From: Trematomus loennbergii
Lineage: Eukaryota; Chordata; Actinopteri; Perciformes; Nototheniidae
NCBI GenBank assembly: GCA_012861695.1
Contig: JAAOOA010000006.1
Span: 13,421,879 to 13,485,878 of the forward strand
DNA length: 64,000 bases
Direction: 5' to 3'
A program made the translations under genes and the position numbers. Of this stretch, positions 1 through 12,838 are shown piece after piece. Every line of letters begins with the position of its first letter. Position 1 is the first letter of the stretch. The notes under the pieces are model-generated. The model was not told the origin of the DNA, ran no database searches, and saw nothing but the letters and a program-made list of their open reading frames with translations.

Positions 1-182
1 TGGCTAATGAGCCAGCCCAACAGAATGACCCTGTTAAGAAATCTTTGTTAGCGAGGAACATGTGTATTAGTGATAGAGTTGGCTGCGCTCATGGGAAAGA
101 GGGGGGCACAGCGTAGAGCAACATTTTTCAAAAGTGCAACACCTCCCTATGGGCATAGGTCAAAGGCTACGATGGGTCTTAT

Positions 183-211
183 GAAGAAGAAGAAGAAGAA
201 GAGAAGAAGAA
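183..211. repeat. GAA-rich purine simple repeat
   Basis: Imperfect (GAA)n with an AGA interruption; all purine on the + strand. Confidence 0.8.
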
Positions 212-1764
212 TGAGGTCTGTATGAGATAGGAAAGGGGCTACAACAGCTGTGTCTTAATGCATTATAATAGGGTTCTTATTTAAAATCTTAAGGAAATGC
301 CATTAATGCTTTGAAGAATAAACAGGAGGTATGTGGGTAGGGTTTTTGGTTTATTCTCCCTGACCCTGAGACTAAATTCAAGCAATAGTATTTTAAAATA
401 CACTTAAATGTTTAGCTTTTTAACTCCAATGCATACCAAAAATACAATGTCAGTGTTTCACTTATTAAAGTTGCAGCTTTTAGTTGCTCGGTAAAGAAGA
501 GTTGACAGATGAACCTGGTGGGTGTTTGGTGTATGAATTGCTTGAAGAACCCTCTAACAAGGTACTTGTTTCATGCAAATAAGCCCACATATAGACCCAC
601 TCTGTATATTCACCTCCACTCAACCCCACTCATTAATTTTCATTTTAAGAAGAGGACCTCTCAAAGGCTATGTTGCTCCTTTTGTCGTTGCAATGCTTCT
701 TATAAAGATAGCAGTGTAAGACTGGGTTAAATATTGACAATGGCTGAGCTCATCATCACTGTTCTTAATTAGCTGCTGTGCCTAGAAAGCTTGTGTGAGG
801 CAAGTGTGTGAACAGCTAAATATTTTCCCTTATGAGATCTCAAACACCTACTACCCAAAACACATTTCTATGAGGTTTGCATAAAAAAAGGGAAAGTCAG
901 GAAACATACAGTATTTCAGCTATGACAGCCTTATTGCATAGCCTGAAGCAGAAACCAATTATGTGGTAATGAAATATTTACACTACCAAACTGAGAACGC
1001 CAGGGGTGAAAGCTAGATAATACAAGCCTGAGGAGACTGTATTCTGTGTCTCCTCTCTGCTGTTACACTGTTACGTCAGTGAAAAGGTGGAACAGGAGAT
1101 GGGCTAAAGACAATAGGCTTAGAAGCGAGAGAGTAGGCAGACCTGCATTTCAATAAGCATGGCTTTTCCTCGCCTGTTGCCACATTTAGGGGCTGTTTCT
1201 GGGTCACAGTAGAACCACAAGATTGGTAGGGAATGCATGATTGCAACTGTAAGACCTCTTTGGACATGTTACTTACGGAGTCCTTTTGTGTTGTGATGGC
1301 TACTCCCTTACAATATTATGGCAATGAATCTGCATTCACGGCAGAGTGTGATGTTTGTTCTGGAGGACTAATTGTGTTTGGGTAATGTTCCTGCCCTGAA
1401 TTTAATTCACACTGACTGCATTAATCATTACAAGTGGTGTTTGTCTGTATCTTAATCCAACACCCTCGCATCCCCAGACTCTGGGTCTCGCTCACTCTTC
1501 TAAGGCTTTTTCCCCTCTGCCCTCTCCAGACTTTTTCATCCTTTGCCACCATTCAACTAACAAGTTTTTTTTTTTTGCCCACATTTGTGGCAGCTCCACA
1601 AGGCCATTCTGTCATTGTCAGGCTGATAAGTGACAAATGAGAGGCAGTGAGGTGTTTGACACAATGTCAGCTATGTAAGTCCATGGCTGCTTCTGTCTTT
1701 ATCCTAAAACATCAGTAACCTACTGTAAAGACCAGTCCAGATCAAGGTAGTCAGTGATGTTGTT

Positions 1765-1802
1765 CTTATCTAGTATGCACACACTTATCTAGTATGCACA
1801 CA
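1765..1802. repeat. 19-bp perfect tandem duplication
   Basis: The unit CTTATCTAGTATGCACACA occurs twice head to tail (1765-1783 and 1784-1802). It is a small local duplication in the intron with no evident function. Confidence 0.85.
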
Positions 1803-2167
1803 CAATAGCTCTGTTTTGACAAACAATGTGGTGCCTTTTATACATTCCTGAGATTTTCTTCTCCAAGATTCGGTTTGATTGATAGTTCAACAGGTATACT
1901 GTGGTTTGCATTGCGAACTCTAAACCCACACAGGATGCTTCTAAAAAAGCTGTATGCTTAAACAACTGATCCATTGTACAAAGCACAGGAGAACAAGACT
2001 TGTAATGTTGGCTGAAATTCAGATTTAAATCTTTCGTGGCGGCTACATCTTCTTAGCCAGAAGAAAGTGAGTAGAGTAATATTAGTGGCCTCTGGCTGCA
2101 GTAATATCTGTTTTATGGTACAGAATATTTTGATATCTGAGTGGAGAATTGGGAAGCTAGGTTGGTG

Positions 2168-2362
2168 CAGGGAGGCGTGTGGCGCAGTGGATAGAACCTC
2201 GGTATGGGGATCAGATGGTCTCAGGTTCAAACCCCACTGCAGTCAGCATGTCGTTGTGTCCCTGGGCAAGACACTTCACCCCAAATTGTTCCTGTGGGGA
2301 TTGTCCACAGTATTGAGTATGTAAGTCGCTTTGGATACAGGCGTCTAACAAGTAACATGTAA
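2168..2362 (+). mobile_element. tRNA-derived SINE
   Basis: The head has a Pol III A box at 2180-2190 (TGGCGCAGTGG) and a B box at 2224-2235 (GGTTCAAACCCC) with tRNA-like spacing. A SINE body follows, then a tail with GTCGCTTTGGAT and a terminal AACATGTAATG, which resembles the L2-type tails of many fish SINEs. The element is about 195 bp, in the same orientation as the gene, and appears nearly full length. No clear target-site duplication was found, so the ends are approximate. The exact family name cannot be fixed without a repeat library. Confidence 0.8.
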
Positions 2363-2564
2363 TGTGCAGCCAGGGTTGAAACACATGCTTTTTCTGCAGA
2401 GACTTGCTTGTATCTCTTTTGAAAATGTAATTGTGGCTTTAACAGTTTTAGAGATATTCCAGTTTTGTATAATCACATTTTTTTTCAGCACTATCACAGC
2501 TTGTTACAAAAAAAAACGGTTATTTTCCTCCCTAATGTCATGCGCTATAATTGTCATAAGAGTC

Positions 2565-3360
2565 TTAGAATAAAACACTGATGCAATTAGCTATTAAATC
2601 AAAATCTGAACCTCTCAGCATTAAGCGCCTCCTGTTTTGCTTGAAACAAAAGTTATTCCACAGCTCTGTGCAAGTAATTATTGTCACCGGTGTCCAAAAT
2701 AGAGGGTTGTGATGTTGATGAAGTCCTCTGGGTAATGCAAAGTAGGGCCAGGCAGGTCTAGATTTGCCCCATTCAGCTTCCAGATGGTACCTTGCCAGTA
2801 CACATGTTATCAAGTGTCTGTAACAGTTGTTTGGGTAACCCCATGGCTCCACCCTGCTCTCGCCTCCTGCAGGCAGACTTATTGAACTGCAATTTTGGCA
2901 AGCTCCTCCCAGCATGGCTTTCATAAAAGCACCAGGAGGTTAAGCTGTTAATTAGCTATTGAAAGAGGAGGCCAACAGCTTGCTGTTAATTTGCTTTTTT
3001 TTTTTTATTATTTGGGAATCAACATCATTTCCTGCCTGTTTTGGAGTCGTCGCTGTGTGTCACAAAAGCAGGGCCGAGCTCATTATGGAAGGGGGAAATG
3101 TTTTTATCTGGCTACGATTAGAAGTGCGCATTATGTATGTATAGCCATGCTTATCCAAATGTTCTTAATGAGAGAGACCCTGGACGCCAGTGGGGCTCCG
3201 GTGGGCATAGACCCAGGCTCGTTATCACCACACAGGGCATTGATCCTTCCACCGCTCGCTTGCTTTTCCTCCTCCTCTTCCCCTTTCAAAGACAGTGACT
3301 TGCACATGAATTATGTGGACACATTGATCAGCTGATTGAGAGCTATTGTTTAGAGCCCTG
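2565..3360. promoter_or_regulatory. candidate cis-regulatory element (unverified)
   Basis: Unique intronic sequence in which the 11-mer AATTAGCTATT occurs twice (2585-2595 and 2950-2960). Other TAAT-type homeodomain words occur nearby. This is an inference from word content only, and conservation was not tested. Confidence 0.25.
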
Positions 3361-6300
3361 GGTCATTATTGAAGGAGGGATTACCCAACTCTTGTTTTGT
3401 GCGTGCGTGTATGTGAGTGTATTACTCAGCTCCTTGTCACAGCACACACTCCCCTTATCTCACCTTAGGTTTGAACGGCTACACAAATGTGCACACACAC
3501 TGAGCACATACAGAAGCCTACACAATCAACATGGCCCAAATGACTGCCTGCATTGATTGCCTTCCCTCTGCAATTATGTTCCCATTGTTTACTTTCTAGC
3601 ATCTTACTCATTCAAATGGAATTCAATAATTATTGCTTTATTTAATGTTAAAGTAAGTAAGAGTGCTGGTTGTAGAGCACTAGTAGCTGCATTGTCTTTA
3701 AGTGTCTCTATGACCCCTCCCTCGCTACTTTGTTTCATAGGCCTATGTTAAGTCATCCTCTCCAAGGACACCTACAGCGATCCATCTTTACCTCGCTGCC
3801 CTCCCTTAAGACACAGAGGTCCGTTTTGTTTCTGCCTTCCCTCCCAGAGACAAATATGCAGCCTGTTTTTTATTTACCGGTAGTAATGGATCATTTCTAC
3901 AGCAAGGCAGTAGAGGAAGCAACTTGGCACATTATATCGGTTCAAGACAGAGGGACAGGATGCGGTGGAGGGGCGGCAGGGATTAGGAAGAGTAAAAGAC
4001 AAGAAAGGACACGGGTGTGGATGAGGTTCAGGAAGCAGTAGGTAGGCAGTTTGAGCCTGAAGTACACAGCCCCCTTAATCCACAACCTAACTTTTAGGCA
4101 TGTTGCAGCTTGCAGTGGCTAATTCAAAGCAGCCACCACACTTGGCACCCAGTGGGGCCTCTGTGGTTGGAGCTGTTGTTCGTGCAGACGGGGAAACACA
4201 GGCTAAACTGTGAGCACTCACTGACTCCAGTCACTCGGCTTTGCTTTCCTAAATAACCTGCTTACGTTCCAGGGGAATCCCAGAGTGCAGATTTATGAGA
4301 ACCAAGTCCCTGACAAACCTCTGTGCATGTACAAATACATTACTGCCGGGAGGAAAGGAGATCATTCAATTAAAATATATTTTTGATCTTTAGACCCTAA
4401 CCCGAAAGCTGATCCTATGGCATTAAAATATATACATTTTGAATGAATCTTTAAAATGAGTCTTAGCTTATAACATTCATAGTTGGGCAGTATTTGTGCA
4501 ATTCTTTTAGGGTTTTAGAGTAGAATAATCATAGACATAGAGATATACTCACAGTTTTCACACAGTGATTAAGCCACACTACGGTGTTTTCTTCTGCCTT
4601 TGGTCACGGTGTGTTTTTCAACCCAATAGGCACATTACATTGTCTCCCCTCAGAGTGAAACACAGTTACCTCACTGGTTATGATTGCTGCCATGACATCA
4701 CTGTTTGAATAACAAAGGTGCTGCTTGACTTATTCTAACACAGCTCAAGCAAATCACTGGTTAGTACATTGTCTTCCCAGGTAACGGGGTAAACAAGATA
4801 TTTACCTATGCTATTTTAAAGGTTAATATCTTCTCTCATATTACAAGACAGGTCTGCTCTATTGCAGTGCATTACTTGGCTTCAGGTGTGAATTGCATTT
4901 TTCTACCCTCCCATGGCACACGCATACACACACTCAGACACCAGCTTTTAGTGCCGAGAATAGCGGAGGGGGGGGTTACAAAGCAATATCCTGGCAGATA
5001 CTCACTGGCTCTCTCACAGAGGGAATTTGGCAGCTCTCTTAGAATTGATAGCTATTTAGCTCACAGATAATCATCTGTTTTAATGCATTAATTTAGTATT
5101 AACAGCACTGCCAAATTTAATGGGGGAAATTAGGGTATGATCGTAATGGTATGTGGCTGTGTGTGAGAGTCTGAATGTCCATGTGTACTTGTTTGTGTGT
5201 GTACATTTCTGATGTCCATTTTGTCTATATTATTGTACGTGTTTGTTGCATGTATTATACGGCTCCATTGGGAGCCATTCTTTGGAATTACCGGCTCTCT
5301 GTCTCCCTTCCACCCTTCCAGTAATATCTCTATCTTCTGTTAGTTGGACTCTCTCAGCAACCACACTGTTTTGTGTTAAAGGTGCACTTTTACTTTGCAT
5401 TTAAGTGGATGGAAATGCAGATGTATGCAGTGCTCTGGGTGGGTGGTGAAACTGATACAGGCGTGTATTGCCCACTCAGAGGGCAAGGTGCACTGTGGAG
5501 TTATATGAGAGAGGATGGGGTGGTGCCCACACCGCCCCTGTCCCTCTTTACCTGAAAAAGCAGAGAGCACTGCTTCAGCCTCCACAGAAAAAGATAAGGT
5601 GCTCCATAGAAGAGAGAGGCTTGAAAAACCACGGTTACATTTTTAAACTATGAAAATCACTACAATATAAAACAAAGCTTAAAACTAGGTTTTTCAGTGG
5701 AAAACAATGAAGGTAGATGGAATTTAGAATATTCTGTCAAATGTATAAAAAAACAAAGGTATGGATAATTTATCTTTATCTAACCAGCCTTAGTTTTTGA
5801 CTGAATTGGACCGTAAAGTACTTCTTCTAGTATTTGTACCTACAATCAATGTCTCTTTGTGAACTTATCTGTTAAATCAGACCACAGTCATATAGTACAT
5901 TCACATGCACAAAGTATGTCTACCATGCCCAATTGCTGTTGAGTACATCACTACATTCTAGGCGGTCACACATTTGTACATGCTCAGCTGAATCTCCTAT
6001 ATGACTGTTGTAAATTGCCAGACAGTTCAGCAGTATATAATCGGACCCAGCCAGCTCCCCTTATTATGCTCCACAGCTCCCCTCCTGTTGGGGCCTCGAT
6101 AGGACGCTAAGAAACCCCAGAGCCGAGCCGACCAATTCCTCCCAACTCAACATGACTTTTTCATTAAGCCGCCAAATTCCTGCACTCCAGTTGGAGGTGA
6201 TTTATCATCTAGGGGCTTCATCGCAGGTTCATAGGAAACAGACATAGGCCCTGTCTCATGCATTATTATGTTTCACATTCAAAGTGTGTATATATGCGAA

Positions 6301-8884
6301 TATGTGTGTGAACCAGAGAGGGCGATGGACTGTGAGTGTACCATGTCCCCACTGTGTTTGCCCTGTTAGCTATAATCCTATAGATAATTCATGGAGAATC
6401 CAGTGAGAACGAATGTTAGATAAAGTTAGTAAATTTGATGATCAGAGGGGTTTTGGACTGGTCCCAACTAACTTCTCCTCGGCAATACAGTAACGTTTTG
6501 CCTCTGTCCTCCCTGTGGTACTGAATGAGCAGGGGCCACCTAACTGATCACACGTTGTTTGATCTCTTACCGCCTCCACTGACTCTGAAATGCCCTAGAC
6601 TGCATTGGGTCATGGCCAGTGCATAGATGGTGAAAGTGGTGGTTTACAGGTGTAACCGTTTGACATTGTAGACTGAGCTACAAGCGCTGGGGCAGGAAAC
6701 CTTTGGCTCTGTTGAGGCCATCTTCCTGGCCAGTCAGGTTTATAGTGAATTATGGCCTATTCAGGGGCAGGCGGTCTAAGGTTCACTCCTATATAAACCC
6801 TGTGCGTTTTATGGGAAACTATAAAACTCCCAGGATTCTTTTTCTACCTCCTGGGACTAGCTTTGAAGTTTCGGTCAGGTGCTGTCATTTTTTTTACTTG
6901 TCTGCTTGTAGATTTTTGGAGCCATGAGTCATACTCACTCTCTTTTTTTATAAATTCAAGCCATCTGCTGTGAGTAAAAGCAGTTTGCATGATGGATTTG
7001 CTGTTATCTATAACTGAATCTGTCTCTCAGGTTTCTCTCTACCTTAATTCTGATGCAATATTTGTGCACAGAGAAAGGAGGAGAGTTACCACAATATCCA
7101 GCAACACCTATTCATGACATCATGGATGGCTTAAAACGAGGCGAGAAAGGAGAGCACACAGAGACACAGAGCCTTTTACAATCACCTAATAACTCTATTA
7201 CACTGAGCTCTGGGGCTCACAAAAAGGAGAGAGAAAAAAAACTCCTATTCTTTTTCCTGGAAGCGGTGTCTTAATGCACATTTTAGGTGTAGAAGTGAGA
7301 AATATGAAACCAAAGAGAATGAAACACAATAGCTCAGAAAACCCCATAGCAATATTGCAATATTGCCAGAAAATTAAACATTAGGAGAAAGGGACAAGAG
7401 CATTTTAGGGAAGCATAATAATGTTATGACTTTTTTTCACCAGCCTGTCAACACCTGATTTAGATATAATGTGGTTAAATGTCTAATGTTTCCATTGCTT
7501 TTACAAATCCCTACCAGCCAAGGCCATCCTGTGCAGGGGAGGATAGTTCAGTGTATTCTTGATGAAGGGTTTATTTCTCTGAACCTTTATTTACAGTTAG
7601 TGTATACATGATGTGTAAGGTACATGAGGATAATATACTTATAGGTTTATATTAATTGGTAAATAAACCTGATTTAAAATATTTCTTACATTTAAAAATA
7701 TATAAATATTTATTAAACGTGTTATTAATCACAGTTTATGATTTGACCTGGTTATTTATTTTCACCATTAAATGAACTTGATAGTGTTTAATTAACACAT
7801 GTGTTTTGAAAGCTCTTAAAGCATCTCTGTGCATTACAAATATTCAAGTGAAAATACATATCATATTTCAGTAGATTACAATATATTTTGTTTTCACTCA
7901 GCATGCATCGCAGGAGACATGGGCGCCAAGGAGATTAAACGGAAAAGGAACACTTTTGGTGATTTGCATTGATTGCAGCAACAGAAGTCCACAGCAAGAT
8001 TCCAGAGTTTGATATTAGGAGCAGCACATGACAGGCATGTCACAAGTGTCCATACCGAGTCTGGGGCTTTCATTGCAAACATGCTGAAACAATCAGTGTG
8101 ATCCTTCAGGATAGTGGTCAATAACTGTGATGCTCACACCAGGCCCAGCCATATTGTGTTGGGCTTGCATCATTGATTGAGCCATGCAGGAGGTAATTAG
8201 ACTGGAGCTCTGTGGTGTGACAAGAGCTTGTGGCGGTATGGTGTCACTACAGGGTGTTAGGCATGTTGTGACAGTGCGGAGGGTGGGCTGAAAGCTGGAC
8301 TCGCCCTGCTGTTGAGTCTTGAAGGACGAGCTGGGGTTGACAGGTCAATACTAGTGCTGATTTCCCGTCCTCTGAAGGTTGTCCTCCTGTTGTGGAATGT
8401 TCCCGTTTCTCTCAGAGTACTAAATCCCCCTCCTGCCTCACCACCGGCTGACTTTGCCTCTCTTTCTCTATGAGAGAGCGAGGATTTAACTCACCATGAT
8501 CAATATTTAGTATCCCATGCGTGAAACAAGCAGATGTTTGGAGTTTCCTTTTCAGAGACGGGAGGCTTCTGTTGAGTGAAGGGGATCAATGCTCCCTTCC
8601 GTCTGTGAGGCTGTAGACCCACGGCTTCTGAAGGGTGGCTGATGCGATTCCTGCCCGCCCTTGGGCCCCTGAGATTTGCGTGCCTCCCAGGCCTTTCCTG
8701 TCCTGTTAGCCCACTGATACAGACACTCACGCAGACAAAGTGCGCAGTCCAAACAGTTGTCCTGAAGTGGAAAAGGTCTGGATGTTAAACAACAGGGCTG
8801 TGATTGGGAATTGATTTGTTCATTTGCCAACTGTTTGAGTGAAAGTGAGTCGGTGGTGCCTAGCCAGCTATCTGCCATCTACAA

Positions 8885-8960
8885 TAACCTCTTTCCCTCT
8901 CTCTCTTTCTCCTTGTTCCTATCTTTCTCTATCTCTCTCTTTCTCCATTCCCTCCTACAG
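8885..8960 (+). promoter_or_regulatory. zfhx3: polypyrimidine tract and 3' splice site
   Basis: About 70 nt of nearly uninterrupted C/T ends in CTCCTACAG at 8960, immediately before the coding exon. This is a strong U2-type acceptor. Confidence 0.85.
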
Positions 8961-9192
8961 CACCTGCAGCAGCACGAAAACGCGGTGGAGGGTGAAGCCT
9001 GCTACTACCATTGTGTGCTGTGTAGCTACTCGACCAAGGCCAAGCTCAACCTGATCCAGCATGTGCGCTCCATGAAGCACCAGCGCAGTGAGAGCCTCAG
9101 GAAGCTGCAGCGTTTGCAGAAGGGTCTGCCGGAGGAGGAGGAGGACCTCACTTCCATCTTCACCATACGCAAATGCTCTTCTTCGGATACAG
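8961..9192 (+). CDS. zfhx3: zfhx3 coding exon with one C2H2 finger
   Basis: The exon starts in phase 0 after CTACAG and reads [12 protein letters not shown]. It then has a C2H2/U1-like finger at 9012-9080 (CVLC, then H and H five residues apart), a basic stretch ([17 protein letters not shown]) and an acidic EEEED segment. It ends on ACA G (phase 1) before the donor GTCAGA at 9193. The sequence matches the human ZFHX3 segment that follows its N-terminal fingers almost residue for residue around the finger ([19 protein letters not shown]). It encodes 77 codons plus one base. The next coding exon lies 31 kb downstream, and the split Gly codon is completed there. Confidence 0.93.
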
Positions 9193-10019
9193 GTCAGAAA
9201 CTGGCCCTGTTGCCCTTTTCTTATCTGTATGTGTGTCTGTCTTTGTTTGACTCTCTTGATCTCTCTACCTATGCTGCTTGGTCTCTTGTATACACAACAA
9301 CACAATACAACAATATCAATATCCGCTTCACTGACACACTTCATGTGGCTGAGTTGTGCATTCACAATTTGTCACTTTCTGTTTGTTTAAGATTGTATTG
9401 CATGGCAAAGGAGATAGTCACGAAAAGGGAATAAAGGGGGAAAGAAATGCAGCAAATGCCCCTGGGTCTGAATGCCAAACATGGGCACCTGCAATACCAA
9501 ATGACCTATTTGGGTTTCCATTTAGTCACTATCTTCATTTTACATTTACCTCCCCATAGAAGAGTGGTGTGTCTTTTTAAGTCGAAATACAGAAGTATTA
9601 AACTGAAATGTACATTCTATATAGGAGGACAGTTCATTACACCTCAAAGTTTGACTTTTACATTACAAACACATTTTGTAAAAACTAAATAGCGAAGAGA
9701 GGTTTTCACTCAAAGACAGAATAAAAAAAGAGTTAAATTATTCAAACAAATATTTCAAATATATTTTTGATATTGAATATCATTTCAGTTCAATATCATT
9801 TACACGGAATATTCCTGCCTCCAGCATTAAAAGCATAGATCCTTGTTAATGGGAGCTGTCCTTTTCAGCCATAAAAGACATATTGAGACAGAGCACTAAG
9901 GCCAGAAAAGGAGGAGCCAAACAACAGCAGCAGCTGCAACAACAACAAGAACACCACAAAACAGACACAGCTACAACAACAGTAGCACGACTGAAACAAA
10001 GTGCCTTGACTGCTCATTT

Positions 10020-10385
10020 ATTACGGACTGATTAGGAAGAGTGAGTTGTGGTCAATTAACACTCTTTTTTAGCAGAGATTTGGTTTTCCAATCACTTTAA
10101 CTCCTGTGCCCTGACAAAGGGGCTCTATTGTGTGTCATTCCAAGAGGGAACCATTACTTCCCTCGCACACATACTCGCTGTCTGTGTTGTGCAGGGGGGA
10201 AAGGCCAGCCTGTGAAGATGCTTTGTTCCAAGGAGGCAGGGATAATGAAGCCAGCGGCCGGGAAATTGCGCAAAAGGCAGTCACAGATCTGAAGCAAATC
10301 ATTAGAGAACATATTTAGCTGAGCAATTAGGGACAATTAAGCTTTCTGCTCGCTGCACTCCAAATATGTTAATGACTACAGTACA
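10020..10385. promoter_or_regulatory. candidate cis-regulatory element (unverified)
   Basis: Unique block about 0.8 kb after the exon with several AT-core words (GGTCAATTAACAC, GAGCAATTAGG, GACAATTAAGC) within mixed-composition sequence that has no repeats. This composition is typical of deeply conserved noncoding elements, but it is inference only. Confidence 0.25.
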
Positions 10386-12823
10386 GTGGACAGGCGAACA
10401 TGCAAAGGCAAGAGGCCATTTAGGTTAAAAGGGTTGGGGGTTGGGAATTATTTTTTTGTGTTCAGACAGCAGGAGTTGTTGTGCTTTTTGCAAATAATTG
10501 TGTTTTTTTCTTATTTTAGCAGATGTTGGGTTTATCAATCTTTTTTCTCTTTAAACTTTTGATGAGTTAGATGCCAATGTTTGTGCCAGGGAAAGGGATC
10601 AAAACTTTTGGTTTAGTAATGGGCCCCTGCAGTGTGGCAGTTTGCGGTTAGTATCATTACACACAGACGCACAGACAGCAGTTACTCCCCTGCAGGGCTT
10701 CAGCAAATTACAATAATCCTCACTTACTTGAGCAGACCACTAGTATCTAAAAAAAATATAAAAGGTTTACCTCAATTTTTTTTCTTTAAAAAAAGAAATG
10801 AAGTATGTAAAAGAAAGGGAAAAGAAAAAGCATCTTGATCGAATTACCTCAATAACGATCATACCTTTTTGTCTGTAGTCATTATTCTAAAATTGCTGAC
10901 TCCACACCTCTCAGTTCTACCATTTCACACCCCAGATGCCTTGTTCCAAGAGCCTCAGCTGCTCTGGTCCACCTCACACCCCCACCCCTCCACTATAGGG
11001 CTGAACCATTCCCTCCCAGTGTAATATTTAATTTCCTCTTCGCTAGCTCTTCCATGGCAGGCACAGGGCTCTTTTTTGTGGTTGAGGCATAGTTGCTAAA
11101 GTGGTGGAACGTTCCCCCGCTTGTTAAAACAAAGTTGCCCCTGGATTTCTGGGTCACCTAGACAGTAATTCCCTCGCCTGCTGCTGTTCTCTGATCCTGC
11201 AAGTGGTTCTCTGCTGGTGTAAGGTGCTGGGCTTTAGCCTGCCTGAGATTATTTGTTTCTGTAAAACACATATGGAGCCTTCCTTTTACCCAAACACACA
11301 TAACTATTATCAAACACGTGACAACATTTTACACAGAGATGCTATAAAATGGTGGCACAACATAATTCTGTAAACATTATCCCAGAATTCCTCCATTTTA
11401 GACATTAATGTCTTTCAGTCTATTGATACCTTTTTATGATAGCAACTGAATGAACTGAGCCTTGCTCATGCATCATCTGCTGTGTTTTATACTTCACAAT
11501 GTTGAATATTAATGCTCCTTATGAGGATGCACAACACTGTAGGGATTCAGTGCCACATATCTTCTCTGGGCTGGATGTCCGAGGAGAGCAAGGGCAGCAG
11601 AAATGAGCTTCTTTCCAATTAGACTAACACAGGAATAAAAGGCTAGCATAGCATTAATTCTTGCTCATACTGAAAATGTGCTGCTTAGGCATGTTGCTCT
11701 CTGGCCCCACCTCCATTTGTCTTCTTTAACCCTTTAGTTGTGGGGAAACAAAGGGGGCACAGAGGGACCACAGCCACGCACAGCTGCCCCGTGTGTGCAA
11801 AGATCACTGAATAAAGCTCAGCACTCACTTGATCCAAAGCACTGTCTTCACCAGTGCTAGCACACTGCCTTTAAAGATAGCACCTCATTACCAAGTAGCT
11901 TTTGACTAGAAAAATAGAAAAAAACGACATGTATGTGACAGAGAAGGTGAGAGGGAAATGTTAAAACTCCCATGAAACATTCACTTGTGAGGACAGCTGG
12001 TTTGACAGCATGAAGACACAATATATTTTAGGTTTAGTGGTTTCAGAGAACAGGTAAAACCTAGTGTCATGTTGATGTCAAGTGTAGCGGGTAATGGTGA
12101 CTGCTGACAACGTAAAGTATCAGGTCTGTGTATGAGAGAGACTCATATATGGAGAATAAGAGATAAAGTAAGGAATAGATGCCAAAAAAGTGTGGGGAAA
12201 CAAGTTTTAGGAGCGTGCGTGTGAGCGCCAGTGTGACACTTGAGCATAATATGATGACCCTATTCCGTTTGACTGATGTTCACCAGGGCTTACTCAATGA
12301 CACATTGAGGTTTCTCATTTCTTAACATTTAATCGACTAACGTTATTTTTTGAGCGTAGAACAGAATGAGATCATGCCTTTAAAAAGGGCTAAATTAAAT
12401 TGCACTGAAGGGTGTATGCCCTTCTGCGAGAAATTTTTGCTTTGTTGTGTGAGATAGAGAGAGGGAGAGGGAGAGAGAAATGCAGGCGAGAACATTTTGT
12501 AAGGGTAAAATATTGGTATTTTCAGTGGTGGCGTACGTGTGTGCGTTTATCTGTATGTGTATGGAGGAAGCCGAGATGGAGAACAAACGTGGCTGACAGT
12601 GTGGATTAGCTCCTGCTGTAAATCTGCCTCAGTCACAGATGGCAGGCCCTTGATCGCTGGGCTGTGACGGCTTGGCTCTCATCGCAGGAGGAAATCCCTG
12701 TCTGTGAGTCTAGGAGGCTGGGAAGGAGAAGGCTGGGGCAGGGGCCGCCTGGGCAGCAACCAGTCATTGTCTCCCGTTTGTGTAGACATACAGGCCCGGG
12801 TATTCAAGGGCGAAGACTGGTTT

Positions 12824-12838
12824 GGGGGGGGGGGGGGG
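12824..12838. repeat. poly(G) run, 15 nt
   Basis: Uninterrupted G15. The exact length is likely to be uncertain in any assembly. Confidence 0.85.

Larger units (their letters stand above)
1..8960 (+). other. zfhx3: intron upstream of the first exon in the window
   Basis: No supported coding sequence. Open frames here are short and unlike any zfhx3 segment. The stretch contains a GAA-rich patch (183-211), a 19-bp tandem duplication (1765-1802), a tRNA-derived SINE (about 2168-2362) and otherwise unique AT-rich DNA. Its 3' end (about 8885-8960) is a long C/T tract ending in CAG, the acceptor for the exon at 8961. Because that exon starts in phase 0 in mid-protein, the preceding exon must lie left of the window. 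Confidence 0.8.
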
